DNA of 64,000 bases, taken from the NCBI GenBank assembly GCA_963824805.1, contig CAWGQZ010000003.1, positions 1-64,000 of the forward strand. Reading direction: 5' to 3'. The notes beneath the pieces are model-generated. The model saw only the letters and a program-made list of their open reading frames with translations, did not search any database and had not been told where the DNA came from. Position numbers and translations under genes: made by a program. The DNA is from DATBAT01 sp963824805. Its GTDB lineage: Bacteria > Acidobacteriota > Terriglobia > Terriglobales > Acidobacteriaceae. Shown here one piece after another: positions 18,277-26,143 of the stretch (position 1 is its first letter; every line of letters starts with the position of its first letter).

Positions 18277-19095
18277 ATGAAGGTCGATATTCTTACGATC
18301 TTTCCCGATTTTTTTCGCGGACCGCTTGACTACGGCATCATCCGCCGGGCCAAGGAAGCTGGTCTGGCGGAAGTGAACATCCACGATTTGCGAGCTTTTG
18401 CTCACGATCGTCATCGAACTGTGGATGACCGCCCCTTCGGCGGCGGCGAGGGCATGGTGCTCAAGCCGGAACCGATCTTTGAATGCATTGAGACGCTGAA
18501 GGTTGCTCCCCGCGAAGACCGGAGGGCGGCCAAACAGAGCGTGATTCTGCTTTCCGCCCAGGGTAAAAAGTTTAATCAGGCGGAAGCCGCGGATTTATCC
18601 GGCCTCGACCGAATTGTTCTCATTTGCGGCCGGTACGAAGGCGTGGATGAACGTGTCGGACAATATCTTGCCGACCGTGAGCTTTCGATTGGCGACTATG
18701 TGCTGAGCGGCGGCGAGTTGGGCGCCGCGGTGATCGTAGATACGGTCACGCGGCTGATTCCGGGCGCCGTCGGTAACCAGGCTTCTACTCAGCAGGAATC
18801 GTTTACGCTGGGCAAGGCGACGGAAGGGAACAGTTCCACCTGCGTGTCGGGTGGATTATTGGATTACCCGCACTACACGCGTCCTGCGGATTTTCGCGGA
18901 ATGCCGGTTCCCGAGGTGCTGTTCTCCGGGAACCACGAAGAGATCCGGTGCTGGCGGCGGCGAACGGCGCTCGAAAAAACTTTACGAAACCGTCCTGATC
19001 TGCTGGACGGAGTGGATTTGAATTTGGAAGACAAGAAATTTATGGCGCAGATGGAACGCGCCGAAGAAGACAACCGAGAGGGAAGGGAACACTGA
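18277..19095 (+). CDS. trmD: tRNA (guanine-N1-)-methyltransferase TrmD
   Basis: 272 residues. It methylates G37 of tRNAs using S-adenosylmethionine, preventing frameshifting. The SPOUT-fold trefoil knot is present: ICGRYEGVDERVGQY, then LSIGDYVLSGGELGA. Early motifs MKVDILTIFPDFF and DDRPFGGGEGMV are standard. LDYPHYTRPADFRGMPVPEV and SGNHEEIRCWRR complete the C-terminal half. It lies 10 bases after rimM and one base before rplS, in the conserved operon. Confidence 0.97.
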   Translation: MKVDILTIFPDFFRGPLDYGIIRRAKEAGLAEVNIHDLRAFAHDRHRTVDDRPFGGGEGMVLKPEPIFECIETLKVAPREDRRAAKQSVILLSAQGKKFNQAEAADLSGLDRIVLICGRYEGVDERVGQYLADRELSIGDYVLSGGELGAAVIVDTVTRLIPGAVGNQASTQQESFTLGKATEGNSSTCVSGGLLDYPHYTRPADFRGMPVPEVLFSGNHEEIRCWRRRTALEKTLRNRPDLLDGVDLNLEDKKFMAQMERAEEDNREGREH

Positions 19096-19096
19096 A

Positions 19097-19480
19097 ATGT
19101 CGAACCTGATTATTGAAAAGCTGCTGGCCAAAGCGAAACGCACGGATATTCCCGCGTTCGTCCCCGGCGATACCGTTCGCGTGCAAGTCAAGATTAAGGA
19201 AGGCGAAAAAGAACGTCTTCAGGCCTTTGAGGGCGTGGTCATCTCACGTAGCCGCGGACCGCAAGCCAGCTTCACCGTGCGCAAAATTAGCTTTGGCCAC
19301 GGCGTAGAGCGCATCTTCCCCTTCAATGCGCGAGTGATCGAAAAGATTGACCTGGTGCGGTCATCGAAGGTTCGTCGCTCCAAGTTGTACTATCTGCGTG
19401 CCCTTCGCGGCAAAGCGGCCCGCTTGAAGGATGTAGAGCGCGATCACACTCCGGCCAAGGCCGCAGCAGAACAGGCATAG
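19097..19480 (+). CDS. rplS: 50S ribosomal protein L19
   Basis: 127 residues. L19 lies at the 30S-50S interface. The signature GDTVRVQVKIKEGEKERLQ, VVISRSRGPQASFTVRKISF and FPFNARVIEKIDLVR are all present. The C-terminal end, rich in Lys and Ala (RDHTPAKAAAEQA), extends slightly past the usual 115 residues. The start is one base after the trmD stop, so translation is coupled. Confidence 0.97.
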   Translation: MSNLIIEKLLAKAKRTDIPAFVPGDTVRVQVKIKEGEKERLQAFEGVVISRSRGPQASFTVRKISFGHGVERIFPFNARVIEKIDLVRSSKVRRSKLYYLRALRGKAARLKDVERDHTPAKAAAEQA

Positions 19481-19504
19481 GAAGTAGAAAACTGCCGGGA
19501 ACAG

Positions 19505-20236
19505 CTAGCGCTGCATTTCCAGTTCGATGTTCTCGTTCAGTTGTTGCTCCGCCAGTTTTTGCAGCGCGTGTTTGAGCATCTGGCGGTCGCCTTTGCGGAT
19601 TTCCGAGAATTCAATTCCGAAGCCGGCATCGAGCGACCGCCGCACTAATCCCTTCAGGGTCAGCTCGCAGTCGCCGATCTTCAAAGTGAGTTTGATGGAT
19701 GCACCGGGCTTCAGAGCCTCTTTCGTCTGAAGCAGGCACCCCATTTCTGACAGGTCTTTTACAGCCGCCTTCTGCGACAACTTCCCCTTGCCCGGCAATT
19801 CAACGTCGGCAATACCGGTGACCGAAAATCTGTGCTGTCGGCGCTTGTCGGCGCCTTTTTCCTTGATCTTTTCTGGTTCTTCCCAGGTCAGCGAGTCGAA
19901 AACATCCTGCATGGCCTTCAGTTCAGCCGGCCACATGGTCTGGTTGGCCTCAATTGTCTCCAACCCAATTTGGTCCTTCAAAGCTGACGCCGAATCGCCG
20001 ACCCACACCACCCGGCAAAATGCCTTGCTCTCGCCGCGCTCAAGCACAACGATCTCTCCCGTTTGCTTGATAGCTTTGACACTGGTAATGCGGGCCCCGC
20101 GGGGTGAAATGTCGTAAGTGCAAGCCATCTCAAGGACCGGCTTCTTATCTTTATCCCAGTATGTGATGCGGACTGGAAGGGCCACCTGGTAGCGTTTTTG
20201 CACCCGTTCCGGGGCCTTGGGAGGACTCTTTTTCAC
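19505..20236 (-). CDS. Protein with two PilZ domains
   Basis: 243 residues, no signal peptide or membrane segment. The second half contains a recognisable PilZ domain: KRRQHRFSVTGIADVEL, then DLSEMGCLLQTKEALKPGASI with the DxSxxG motif. The first half has a more divergent copy: RVQKRYQVALPVRITYW and TYDISPRGARITSV, again with DxSxxG. The RxxxR part of c-di-GMP binding is visible as RRQHR in the second domain and less clearly as KRYQV in the first. It therefore probably senses c-di-GMP. It is on the opposite strand between rplS and rnhB, interrupting an otherwise co-directional translation block. Confidence 0.8.
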   Translation of the reverse strand: MKKSPPKAPERVQKRYQVALPVRITYWDKDKKPVLEMACTYDISPRGARITSVKAIKQTGEIVVLERGESKAFCRVVWVGDSASALKDQIGLETIEANQTMWPAELKAMQDVFDSLTWEEPEKIKEKGADKRRQHRFSVTGIADVELPGKGKLSQKAAVKDLSEMGCLLQTKEALKPGASIKLTLKIGDCELTLKGLVRRSLDAGFGIEFSEIRKGDRQMLKHALQKLAEQQLNENIELEMQR

Positions 20237-20404
20237 ACACGACTCCTGTTGAAACGTTAAGAGGACGTTACCAAGGGGTCAATTTACCGAAGTAACTGGA
20301 AATGGGGACAAGCGTCGCCAACCAAAACCAACAGCCAGCCGAAACTCCTCACTTTTCCACACTTGCGAATCCCGGCACACTAAGCCAATATTCAATTAAC
20401 CGCT

Positions 20405-21157
20405 GTGCCCACCAAAGCAAAATCGCTTTCTCCGTCGGCCGTCAAGCTTCGCCTCCTCAAGCGTCTGCGCTGCACGCTGAAATTCGAAAAGCGCGCATGG
20501 TCCATGGGTGCCAGGATGGTAGCGGGAGTCGACGAAGTCGGACGCGGCTCCCTGTTCGGTCCCGTGGTCGCTGCCGCGGTAATTCTGCGTCCCGAATACC
20601 GTATCCGCGGGCTGCGGGATTCCAAGCTCCTGCTCGCCGACCGCCGGGAAGTTCTGGCGGAAAGAATTCGCGAACATTGCATCGCTTGGTCGGTCGCCGC
20701 CGTGGACGCCGCACGCATCGATCAGATCAACATCTACCACGCCTCGCGTTTGGCCATGCGTGAAGCCGTAATGTCGCTGCAACCTGCTGCCGACCATCTC
20801 CTGGTGGATGCCATGCGCATCGATTGTGATTTACAACAACAGAAGATCATTCATGGTGATGCGCTCTCTGCTTCGATTGCGGCGGCGTCGATTATCGCTA
20901 AGGTCTGGCGTGACCGCTTGGTCCGCGAATGGGATCCAGTATTTCCTCTTTACGGATTGGCGTCCAACAAGGGATACAGTACTCCTCGTCACTTAAAGGC
21001 TCTGCGCGAGCACGGCCCATCGCCATTGCACCGCCAGTCATTCGCTCCTGTGTGGAATGCACCGGTTCCGCAGGAAGCATTGGCTTTCATGCTGGAGCAG
21101 AATGGCGAAGTTACGGAAGAAGTAGCTGACGTACTCTTGGAAGAAGCGGCCTCATAA
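20405..21157 (+). CDS. rnhB: Ribonuclease HII
   Basis: 250 residues with a GTG start at 20405. RNase HII cuts RNA in RNA-DNA hybrids and removes single misinserted ribonucleotides. Acidic active-site motifs are present: GVDEVGRGSLFGPVVAAAV (DE of the DEVGRG motif), then DAMRID and SASIAAASIIAKVWRD. The N-terminal 38 residues (KAKSLSPSAVKLRLLKRL) are an extension before the catalytic core; a shorter start would be possible at the ATG before GARMVAGVDE. In many bacteria rnhB directly follows rplS; here the PilZ gene separates them. Confidence 0.95.
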   Translation: MPTKAKSLSPSAVKLRLLKRLRCTLKFEKRAWSMGARMVAGVDEVGRGSLFGPVVAAAVILRPEYRIRGLRDSKLLLADRREVLAERIREHCIAWSVAAVDAARIDQINIYHASRLAMREAVMSLQPAADHLLVDAMRIDCDLQQQKIIHGDALSASIAAASIIAKVWRDRLVREWDPVFPLYGLASNKGYSTPRHLKALREHGPSPLHRQSFAPVWNAPVPQEALAFMLEQNGEVTEEVADVLLEEAAS

Positions 21158-21182
21158 ATGTAGTCGCTATCATTCTGTGCGG

Positions 21183-21262
21183 GGCGAAGATCCCCACTCC
21201 CGCCTGCAGTTCCTGCGATAGAGATCCTTCGCCGCAAAAATGCTCCTCAGGATGACAAGAGT
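21183..21262. repeat. Intergenic inverted-repeat element
   Basis: GGCGAAG at 21183-21189 pairs with CTTCGCC at 21227-21233, and GATCCTTCGCCGC ... CAGGATGACA follows. The phrase ATCCTTCG...CAGGATGACA is a word I associate with recurrent noncoding elements in acidobacterial genomes. It lies after rnhB and may also end its transcript. Confidence 0.35.
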
Positions 21263-21305
21263 GCGCCGGTCGTTTCCCGAGCCGCTTCATAGCCTGTCCA
21301 CCCGT

Positions 21306-21311
21306 TACAAT
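21306..21311 (+). promoter_or_regulatory. -10 box of a probable leaderless promoter (PIG-L gene)
   Basis: TACAAT lies 6 bases before the ATG at 21318. Transcription would then begin at or next to the start codon. No ribosome-binding site precedes that ATG. A convincing -35 box is not seen. Confidence 0.4.
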
Positions 21312-21317
21312 CCAACC

Positions 21318-22052
21318 ATGCGCCTGATGGGCATCATCGCTCACCCCGACGACGAAGGCACCTTCGCCGGCTCGCTGCTTCTCTACCGCGAACGCGGAGC
21401 AGAAACCTTTCTCGTCTGCCTGACCCCCGGTCAGGCCGCCACCCATCGCGGCGGCGCGGCCAACGATCAAGAACTGGCTGCGATGAGAAAAAAAGAGTTT
21501 GCAGCCTCCTGCGAAATTTTAAAAGTGAACCGCGGACTAGTGCTCGATTATCCCGACGGCAAGTTGCATCGCATCGATCTTTACAATGCCGTCTGCGACC
21601 TGACTCGTTTCGTACGCGAATTACGCCCAGATGTCATCATCACCTTCGGAACGGAAGGCGGAGTCACGGGCCATACCGATCATTCCCTGGCAGGTGTGGC
21701 GGGATCGCTGGCCTTTCAGTGGGCCGGCCGTAACAATCGCTATCCCGATCAGCTAAAGGATGGACTGCAGCCGCATCGTACGAAGAAGCTGTATTACACC
21801 TCGCAGACGTTCGAACTTTCCGGCCGTCAACCAATTACCTTTCCTCCCGTAACGGCGACGATTGAAGTCGGTAAGTATGTGGAGGCCAAAATCCAGGCAT
21901 TCAAGTCGCACACCAGTCAGGCCCCCTTATGGCCGATCTTCGAAGAGAACGTTCGCAAACGCGAGCCGGTAGAACAATTTCACCTCGCCGCACGCGCAGA
22001 ACCTGGCCCTTCCGTCATGGAAACCGACCTGTTTCACGGCATCGATAGCTAG
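21318..22052 (+). CDS. PIG-L family deacetylase (BshB-like)
   Basis: 244 residues from ATG 21318, which gives the usual N-terminus MRLMGIIAHPDDEGTFAG; longer starts add a stretch lying in the intergenic repeat. The zinc motif is AHPDDE, and the third ligand is in GGVTGHTDHSLAG (HxDH). The family (LmbE) removes acetyl groups from GlcNAc-containing substrates, as in bacillithiol (BshB) or mycothiol synthesis. No bshA or bshC is nearby, so the substrate is open. The stop overlaps the stop of the convergent BCS1 remnant by two bases. Confidence 0.9.
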   Translation: MRLMGIIAHPDDEGTFAGSLLLYRERGAETFLVCLTPGQAATHRGGAANDQELAAMRKKEFAASCEILKVNRGLVLDYPDGKLHRIDLYNAVCDLTRFVRELRPDVIITFGTEGGVTGHTDHSLAGVAGSLAFQWAGRNNRYPDQLKDGLQPHRTKKLYYTSQTFELSGRQPITFPPVTATIEVGKYVEAKIQAFKSHTSQAPLWPIFEENVRKREPVEQFHLAARAEPGPSVMETDLFHGIDS

Positions 22053-22228
22053 ACGGGAACGTCGTCTTTTACTGTGATCATCATGGTGGTTTGTTCCACC
22101 AGCCAGGACCAGATCGTCTCCGGTACCGCGCGCAGGTAGAGACTCAGACCGCCGATGATCATCAGCACTAAGCCGCCTGACGCAAACTGGTTTGGCCCGG
22201 TGAATAGAGTTTTCAGTAAGTGCAACAT
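22049..22228 (-). pseudogene. N-terminal stump of a BCS1-like AAA ATPase
   Basis: 59 residues. The sequence (LKTLFTGPNQFASGGLVLMI, then LYLRAVPETIWSWL and TTMMITVKDDVPV) matches the start of BCS1-type AAA proteins: a short amphipathic lead, one transmembrane helix, a conserved R-x-(V/I)-P-x-x-(I/L)-W and a beta strand. The usual 350-400 further residues, including the Walker motifs, are missing. The reading stops where the convergent PIG-L gene begins. It looks like a gene cut by a rearrangement. A free-standing small membrane protein is the alternative. Confidence 0.55.
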
Positions 22229-22797
22229 CGCTTTCGTTTCCAGCCGGATCTCGGCGGTAAGGGACGTTGCGTAGCAACGTCGTGCAGCCCTCGGAGGAGG
22301 TAGCAAGAGCTACGCCTCATACGCAGGCAGGGCGGTACACGGGCACATGGTTCGGAGCAGGCGAACCACGGCCCGTAGCTATACTTGGGATTTGCGTTAA
22401 GGGCGCCCGGATCTAGTTAGCGCGATCGGAAGACGCCCTAAAGCAACCACGGCATAGGATTGGCCGAAGCTGCCCGCTGTTCAGTTTGGTTGCGTAGTGC
22501 GCCAAATGTGGGCGTCCTTTCGTAAGAAGATGTTCGAAGATGCCATGACTATTCATTTTGCGCAGTAGAAAATCGGTGAGGGTCGCCACATGGCGGCCGA
22601 ATGAATCTTTTAACGTGACTTTTGGTGGCCCGCGCCTCGTATCAGCAACCACCCTGTCCATTCGTACAATGTGACTAGAGTCATTAGTGAGTCCAAAAAG
22701 CTACCTAGGCATACATCTCCGGGTAGGCTAGGCTGAATCCATTCTGTATACCCTGAATGCACCGTCATTCGATTCGTAGCCGCACGGGAGCGCCTGC
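22229..22797. other. 569-base gap without a convincing gene
   Basis: Between the BCS1 stump and the protease gene. It holds one strong palindrome (listed separately), a short GTAGC-AAGA-GCTAC hairpin, and several unrelated open frames under 85 residues with no recognisable family. Part of it may be debris from the event that truncated the BCS1-like gene. It should also carry the protease promoter, which I could not pin down. Confidence 0.5.
22263..22281. repeat. Palindrome GACGTTGC-GTA-GCAACGTC
   Basis: Perfect 8-base inverted repeat with a 3-base loop, followed by a C-rich tract. GACGTTGC..GCAACGTC hairpins are widespread intergenic repeats in several soil-bacterium genomes. Only one copy is seen in this window. 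Confidence 0.5.
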
Positions 22798-25216
22798 ATG
22801 GTTTTTTGTCGTAAGTCTTGGCCTTTTGTTGTTTTTCTGACCCTCGCCACACTCGCCCAGGCCACCCCGCAGCGCATACGGCAAGCCATTGATAGCAATC
22901 AGACGACGGTGCTACATGGTGGTATTTCTCACTGGGCGAGGCCTGAGTTCGACCGTGGACCAATCAGTCCCGCAACCAGAATCCGCGGGGCTTCCATTGT
23001 GTTCAATCGGACCCCAGCCCAGCAGGCAGACGCCGCCAGGTTTATGGCCGAGCTTCACGATCCCAAGTCGCCCAACTTTCATAAATGGATTACGCCGCAG
23101 CAATATGCCGATCGCTTCGGGATGAGTCCGGCCGACATCGACAAAGTCGTGAGTTGGTTGCGCTCCCAAGGGCTGCGTGTCGACAGCATTTCCAATAGTC
23201 GAACCCAGATCTATTTCAGTGGGACGGTCGCACAAATTCAAACCGCGCTGCGCACCCAGTTACATCAATTCGCTCAAGAAAATGAAATGCACTTCGCCAA
23301 CGTCACCGAGCCCGCGCTGCCGGCTGCTCTTGCCGGATCGGTGCTGGCGGTTCGAAATCTAAATGACTTCCGGCCGAAGCCCCGAAAGATGCACGTGCGC
23401 AGGGTTCCTGCCGCACAACCACATTTCAACAGCGGCAACGGGAGTCATTTCATTTCACCTGACGATCTTGCCGTTATCTACAACATGAAGCCACTGTACG
23501 ACGCCGGTATCACCGGAGCTCAGGCGGTCGCCGTAGTCGGGCAAACCGAAATCGCCCAATCCGACATAGCAGCATTCCGCAACGCAGCCGGACTGCCCGC
23601 TAATCCTTTTCAAGCGGTTCTCATGCCTAATACCGGGGCCTCGACCGTCTCGGACGCGGACGTCCTAGAGGCCGACCTGGATGTGGAATGGTCTGGGGCC
23701 GTGGCGAAAAACGCCGCTATTCTCTATGTCTACACTGGAAATGGCACCAATCCCAATACCCATTCTGCATACAACGTGATTGATGCATTTAAGTACGTAA
23801 TCGACAACAATCTGGCTCCGGTCATCAGCATAAGTTACGGATTGTGCGAAGCCGATGCCGGTTCAGATGGGCGTACCTTCCTTCAGACCTTGGTCAGCGA
23901 AGCCGTCATGAATGGCCAAACCATCAGTTCCGCCACCGGAGACGAAGGGGCCGCCGATTGTGAGGATTCGACCGCGAACTCGGCAACCCACGGATTGGCG
24001 GTTGACCTGCCGTCCGCCATTCCGGAAGTCACCGGGGTTGGTGGCAGCGAGTTCAGCGGCGACGTCAGCAACACCTCGACTTACTGGGCAGGAGCGAATA
24101 CCGCGAACAATGCTTCCGCCATTGCCTACATACCGGAATCGGCCTGGAATGACTCTACGCAGACCATTGCCAGCGGAGATGGTTTCTCGGCCGGTGGCGG
24201 AGGTGTCAGCGCTTTTTTCGACAAACCCGTCTGGCAAACTGGTACTGGCGTCCCCAACGATGGCAAGCGCGATGTACCTGATATTGCACTCAACGCTTCC
24301 GCGCATCATGACGGATACCTGGTTTGCTCTCAGGGAAATTGCAAGAATGGATTTGTCGACACCGACAACACCATCTTGCTGGTGGGTGGAACATCCGTCG
24401 GGGCTCCGGTCTTCGCCGGCGTGCTTGGCCTGCTCAACCAGGCCGCTCAAACCAACGGTCAGGGGAATGTGAATACGCAACTCTATCCCTTGGCGGCTGC
24501 GACGCCTGCGGCCTTTCATGACATCACCACCGGCGACAACAAAGTCCCCTGCACCGCAGGCTCGACCGGTTGCACCAGCGCTAATTCTCATCTAGTGGCG
24601 GCAAGCCGCATGGGCTGGTTTGGTGCCGCAGGGGGCCTGATGCTGGTATCCTTTGTCGCCATCTGTGTTCCCACGCGCCGTCGCCGCTGGCTTGCGGTTT
24701 CAGGGCCCCTGCTCGTTGCCTTGCTGGCTATAGGCATCGGGTGCGGAGGCAGCAGTAGCTCCCACCACTCCCAGTACACCGCCACCGACGCCGGAAACTG
24801 GTGTCTCGATCGGCTACAGTGCTACCGCCGGATACGACTTGGCGACCGGCCTGGGCTCGATTGACGCCCACGCCCTTGTAACCCACTGGCTGGGAGTTCC
24901 AGTGGCGCCGTCGTTCACCATCGTAGCGTCGCCGGCGGACGTATCTGCGGCTGCCAATCAGCCCGCGGTAGCAAGCTTGAATGTTAGTTCTACGACTGGA
25001 TTCACCGGTACTATCACGCTTTCCTGCGCTTCGGCTTCAGGCAACGTACAGGTTTCCTGCGCAGTCGCTCCTACCTCGGTTACCTTGAGCAGTGGGACAA
25101 TTACCGCCGGCGCCACCCTCACGACACATGCACCGGCAAACACCTACGCAATCCTGGTGAAGGGGAAGAGTGGTTCAGTGGTGCAATTCGAAAAAATGAC
25201 ATTGACCTCGCAATAA
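22798..25216 (+). CDS. Pro-kumamolisin / sedolisin (S53) serine-carboxyl protease (frameshifted)
   Basis: Secreted acid protease. Signal peptide at about 1-22 (MVFCRKSWPFVVFLTLATLA). The activation pro-domain follows (FMAELHDPKSPNFHKWITP, DKVVSWLRSQGL). The catalytic domain has the Glu/Asp pair in LEADLDVEWSG and the nucleophile Ser in LLVGGTSVGAPVFAG. Before the last catalytic-domain strand an insertion occurs: two hydrophobic helices split by PTRRRRW, then GIGCGGSSSS and a Pro/Thr linker. The domain then resumes as VSIGYSATAGYDLATGLGSI in the next frame and ends with a beta-sandwich tail at 25216. Skipping one base near 24757-24761 joins the frames into 805 residues. The catalytic call is firm; the role of the insert is unknown. 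Confidence 0.88.
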
Positions 25217-25230
25217 CGATTCTTCGTTTA

Positions 25231-25279
25231 GTGCGGCCGGGCAAGCAACGAATACGAATGCGGAATTACCCGGCCGCAC
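25231..25279 (+). terminator. Strong intrinsic terminator after the protease gene
   Basis: GTGCGGCCGGG (25231-25241) pairs perfectly with CCCGGCCGCAC (25269-25279), an 11-base stem with a 27-base loop, followed by a T-rich CTTCTTTTCG. It begins 14 bases after the protease stop. Confidence 0.75.
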
Positions 25280-25414
25280 CCTTCTTTTCGTGTAAATTTT
25301 TTCTACAAGATTTTCGCCAATCTTCTAAGGTAGGCTCGAAAACCCATACCGATCAGTCGCTTACCGATCGTCTTCCAAAAGACATAGTGGCCGTGCCATT
25401 GCTTTAGCATCCCC

Positions 25415-25566
25415 ATGGCAAACGACGAGCGAGAATGGCGGGAACTGTGCGAACGCGCTGCGACGAAACCGACCACGAGAAGCTGGTCGAGTTGGCCGAC
25501 AAAATAAATCAAATACTGGAACACCGCGAGAAAAAACTTCGCGAGCAGCGCAACCCTCAGAGTTGA
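25415..25566 (+). CDS. WRELCE-type small acidobacterial protein (frameshifted)
   Basis: About 50 residues once one base is restored. The first frame reads MANDEREWRELCERAA and the next frame reads ETDHEKLVELADKINQILEH followed by a basic Lys/Arg-rich tail. One missing base next to A25463 (giving AAC, Asn, before GAA) joins them. Short proteins with this WRELCE ... E-x-D-x-x-K-L-x-E-L-x-x-x-I-N pattern are very common in Acidobacteria; I know of no function. It is predicted to be a helical hairpin. Translation in the opposite direction gives longer but composition-biased shadows. Confidence 0.6.
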
Positions 25567-25623
25567 ACCGCCTGCATACTTGATGAGGGTTATCGGATAT
25601 TATCCTCGCCAAGGAATTTCCAA

Positions 25624-26043
25624 GTGCCAGAGCCCAGTGCAAGACTGATTCGGCCGCGCGAGGCCGCGAAAATTCTGGGCATAAGTTATTCCACGTTGAA
25701 GCGATGGATTCACACCAAACAGCTGCGCTCGGTAAAGACCCGGGGCGGACACCATCGCATCCCTGAAAGCGAACTTGATCGCCACTTGTACCGCGCCACC
25801 CGCAAAAACATGGCGGCAGAACGTCGGGCCCAGTTCCGCCATATCAGCGGACGAAATCAACTCGTGGGTCGAATTATCGATCTCAAGATAGAAGGATTGC
25901 TGGCACAGGTAACGCTCTCTATCGGGGGCCAGCACATCACAGCAATTATCACATCCGATGCTGCCCGCGAGATGCGTCTGGAAAAAGGCCAAACCGCGGC
26001 CGCCCTCATCAAGGCTACCGAAGTAATGATTCTTCGCAGCTGA
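25624..26043 (+). CDS. Helix-turn-helix plus TOBE (molybdate-binding) regulator
   Basis: 139 residues, GTG start with AAGGA 10 bases upstream. The N-terminal part is a MerR/excisionase-type HTH: RPREAAKILGISYSTLKRWI, then the wing GGHHRIPESELDRHL. The C-terminal part (about 75-139) is a Mop/TOBE domain: GRNQLVGRIIDLKIEGLLAQ, then TAIITSDAAREMRLEKGQTA and KATEVMILRS. TOBE domains bind molybdate or tungstate. The combination, 100 bases before modA, makes it a likely oxyanion-responsive regulator of the transporter. It is much shorter than ModE and has a different DNA-binding fold. Confidence 0.85.
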   Translation: MPEPSARLIRPREAAKILGISYSTLKRWIHTKQLRSVKTRGGHHRIPESELDRHLYRATRKNMAAERRAQFRHISGRNQLVGRIIDLKIEGLLAQVTLSIGGQHITAIITSDAAREMRLEKGQTAAALIKATEVMILRS

Positions 26044-26076
26044 TTTCTTCCCGGCGTAACCACATCTTTCCAGCTC

Positions 26077-26118
26077 GTTCGGATACGAATTAAGTCGATT
26101 TGACAGCTCGTATCGAAC
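26077..26118. promoter_or_regulatory. Inverted-repeat operator candidate upstream of modA
   Basis: GTTCGGATACGA at 26077-26088 faces TCGTATCGAAC at 26108-26118, an inverted repeat with one bulged G. It lies 26 bases before the modA start and directly after the HTH-TOBE gene, which makes it a natural candidate site for that regulator. No experimental or family-level support is available. Confidence 0.35.
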
Positions 26119-26143
26119 TGCTTTAAACCGTCCTATCACAGAT

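Noticed and set aside
22413..22661. 82-residue minus-strand frame in the 569-base gap
   Set aside because: No ribosome-binding site, no recognisable family, composition not gene-like.
23863..24591. 242-residue minus-strand frame
   Set aside because: Shadow of the sedolisin; Gly/Arg-rich translation caused by the codon bias of the real gene.
25303..25642. Two minus-strand frames of 73 and 93 residues
   Set aside because: They are opposite to the WRELCE-type small protein and the start of the HTH-TOBE gene, which have family support.
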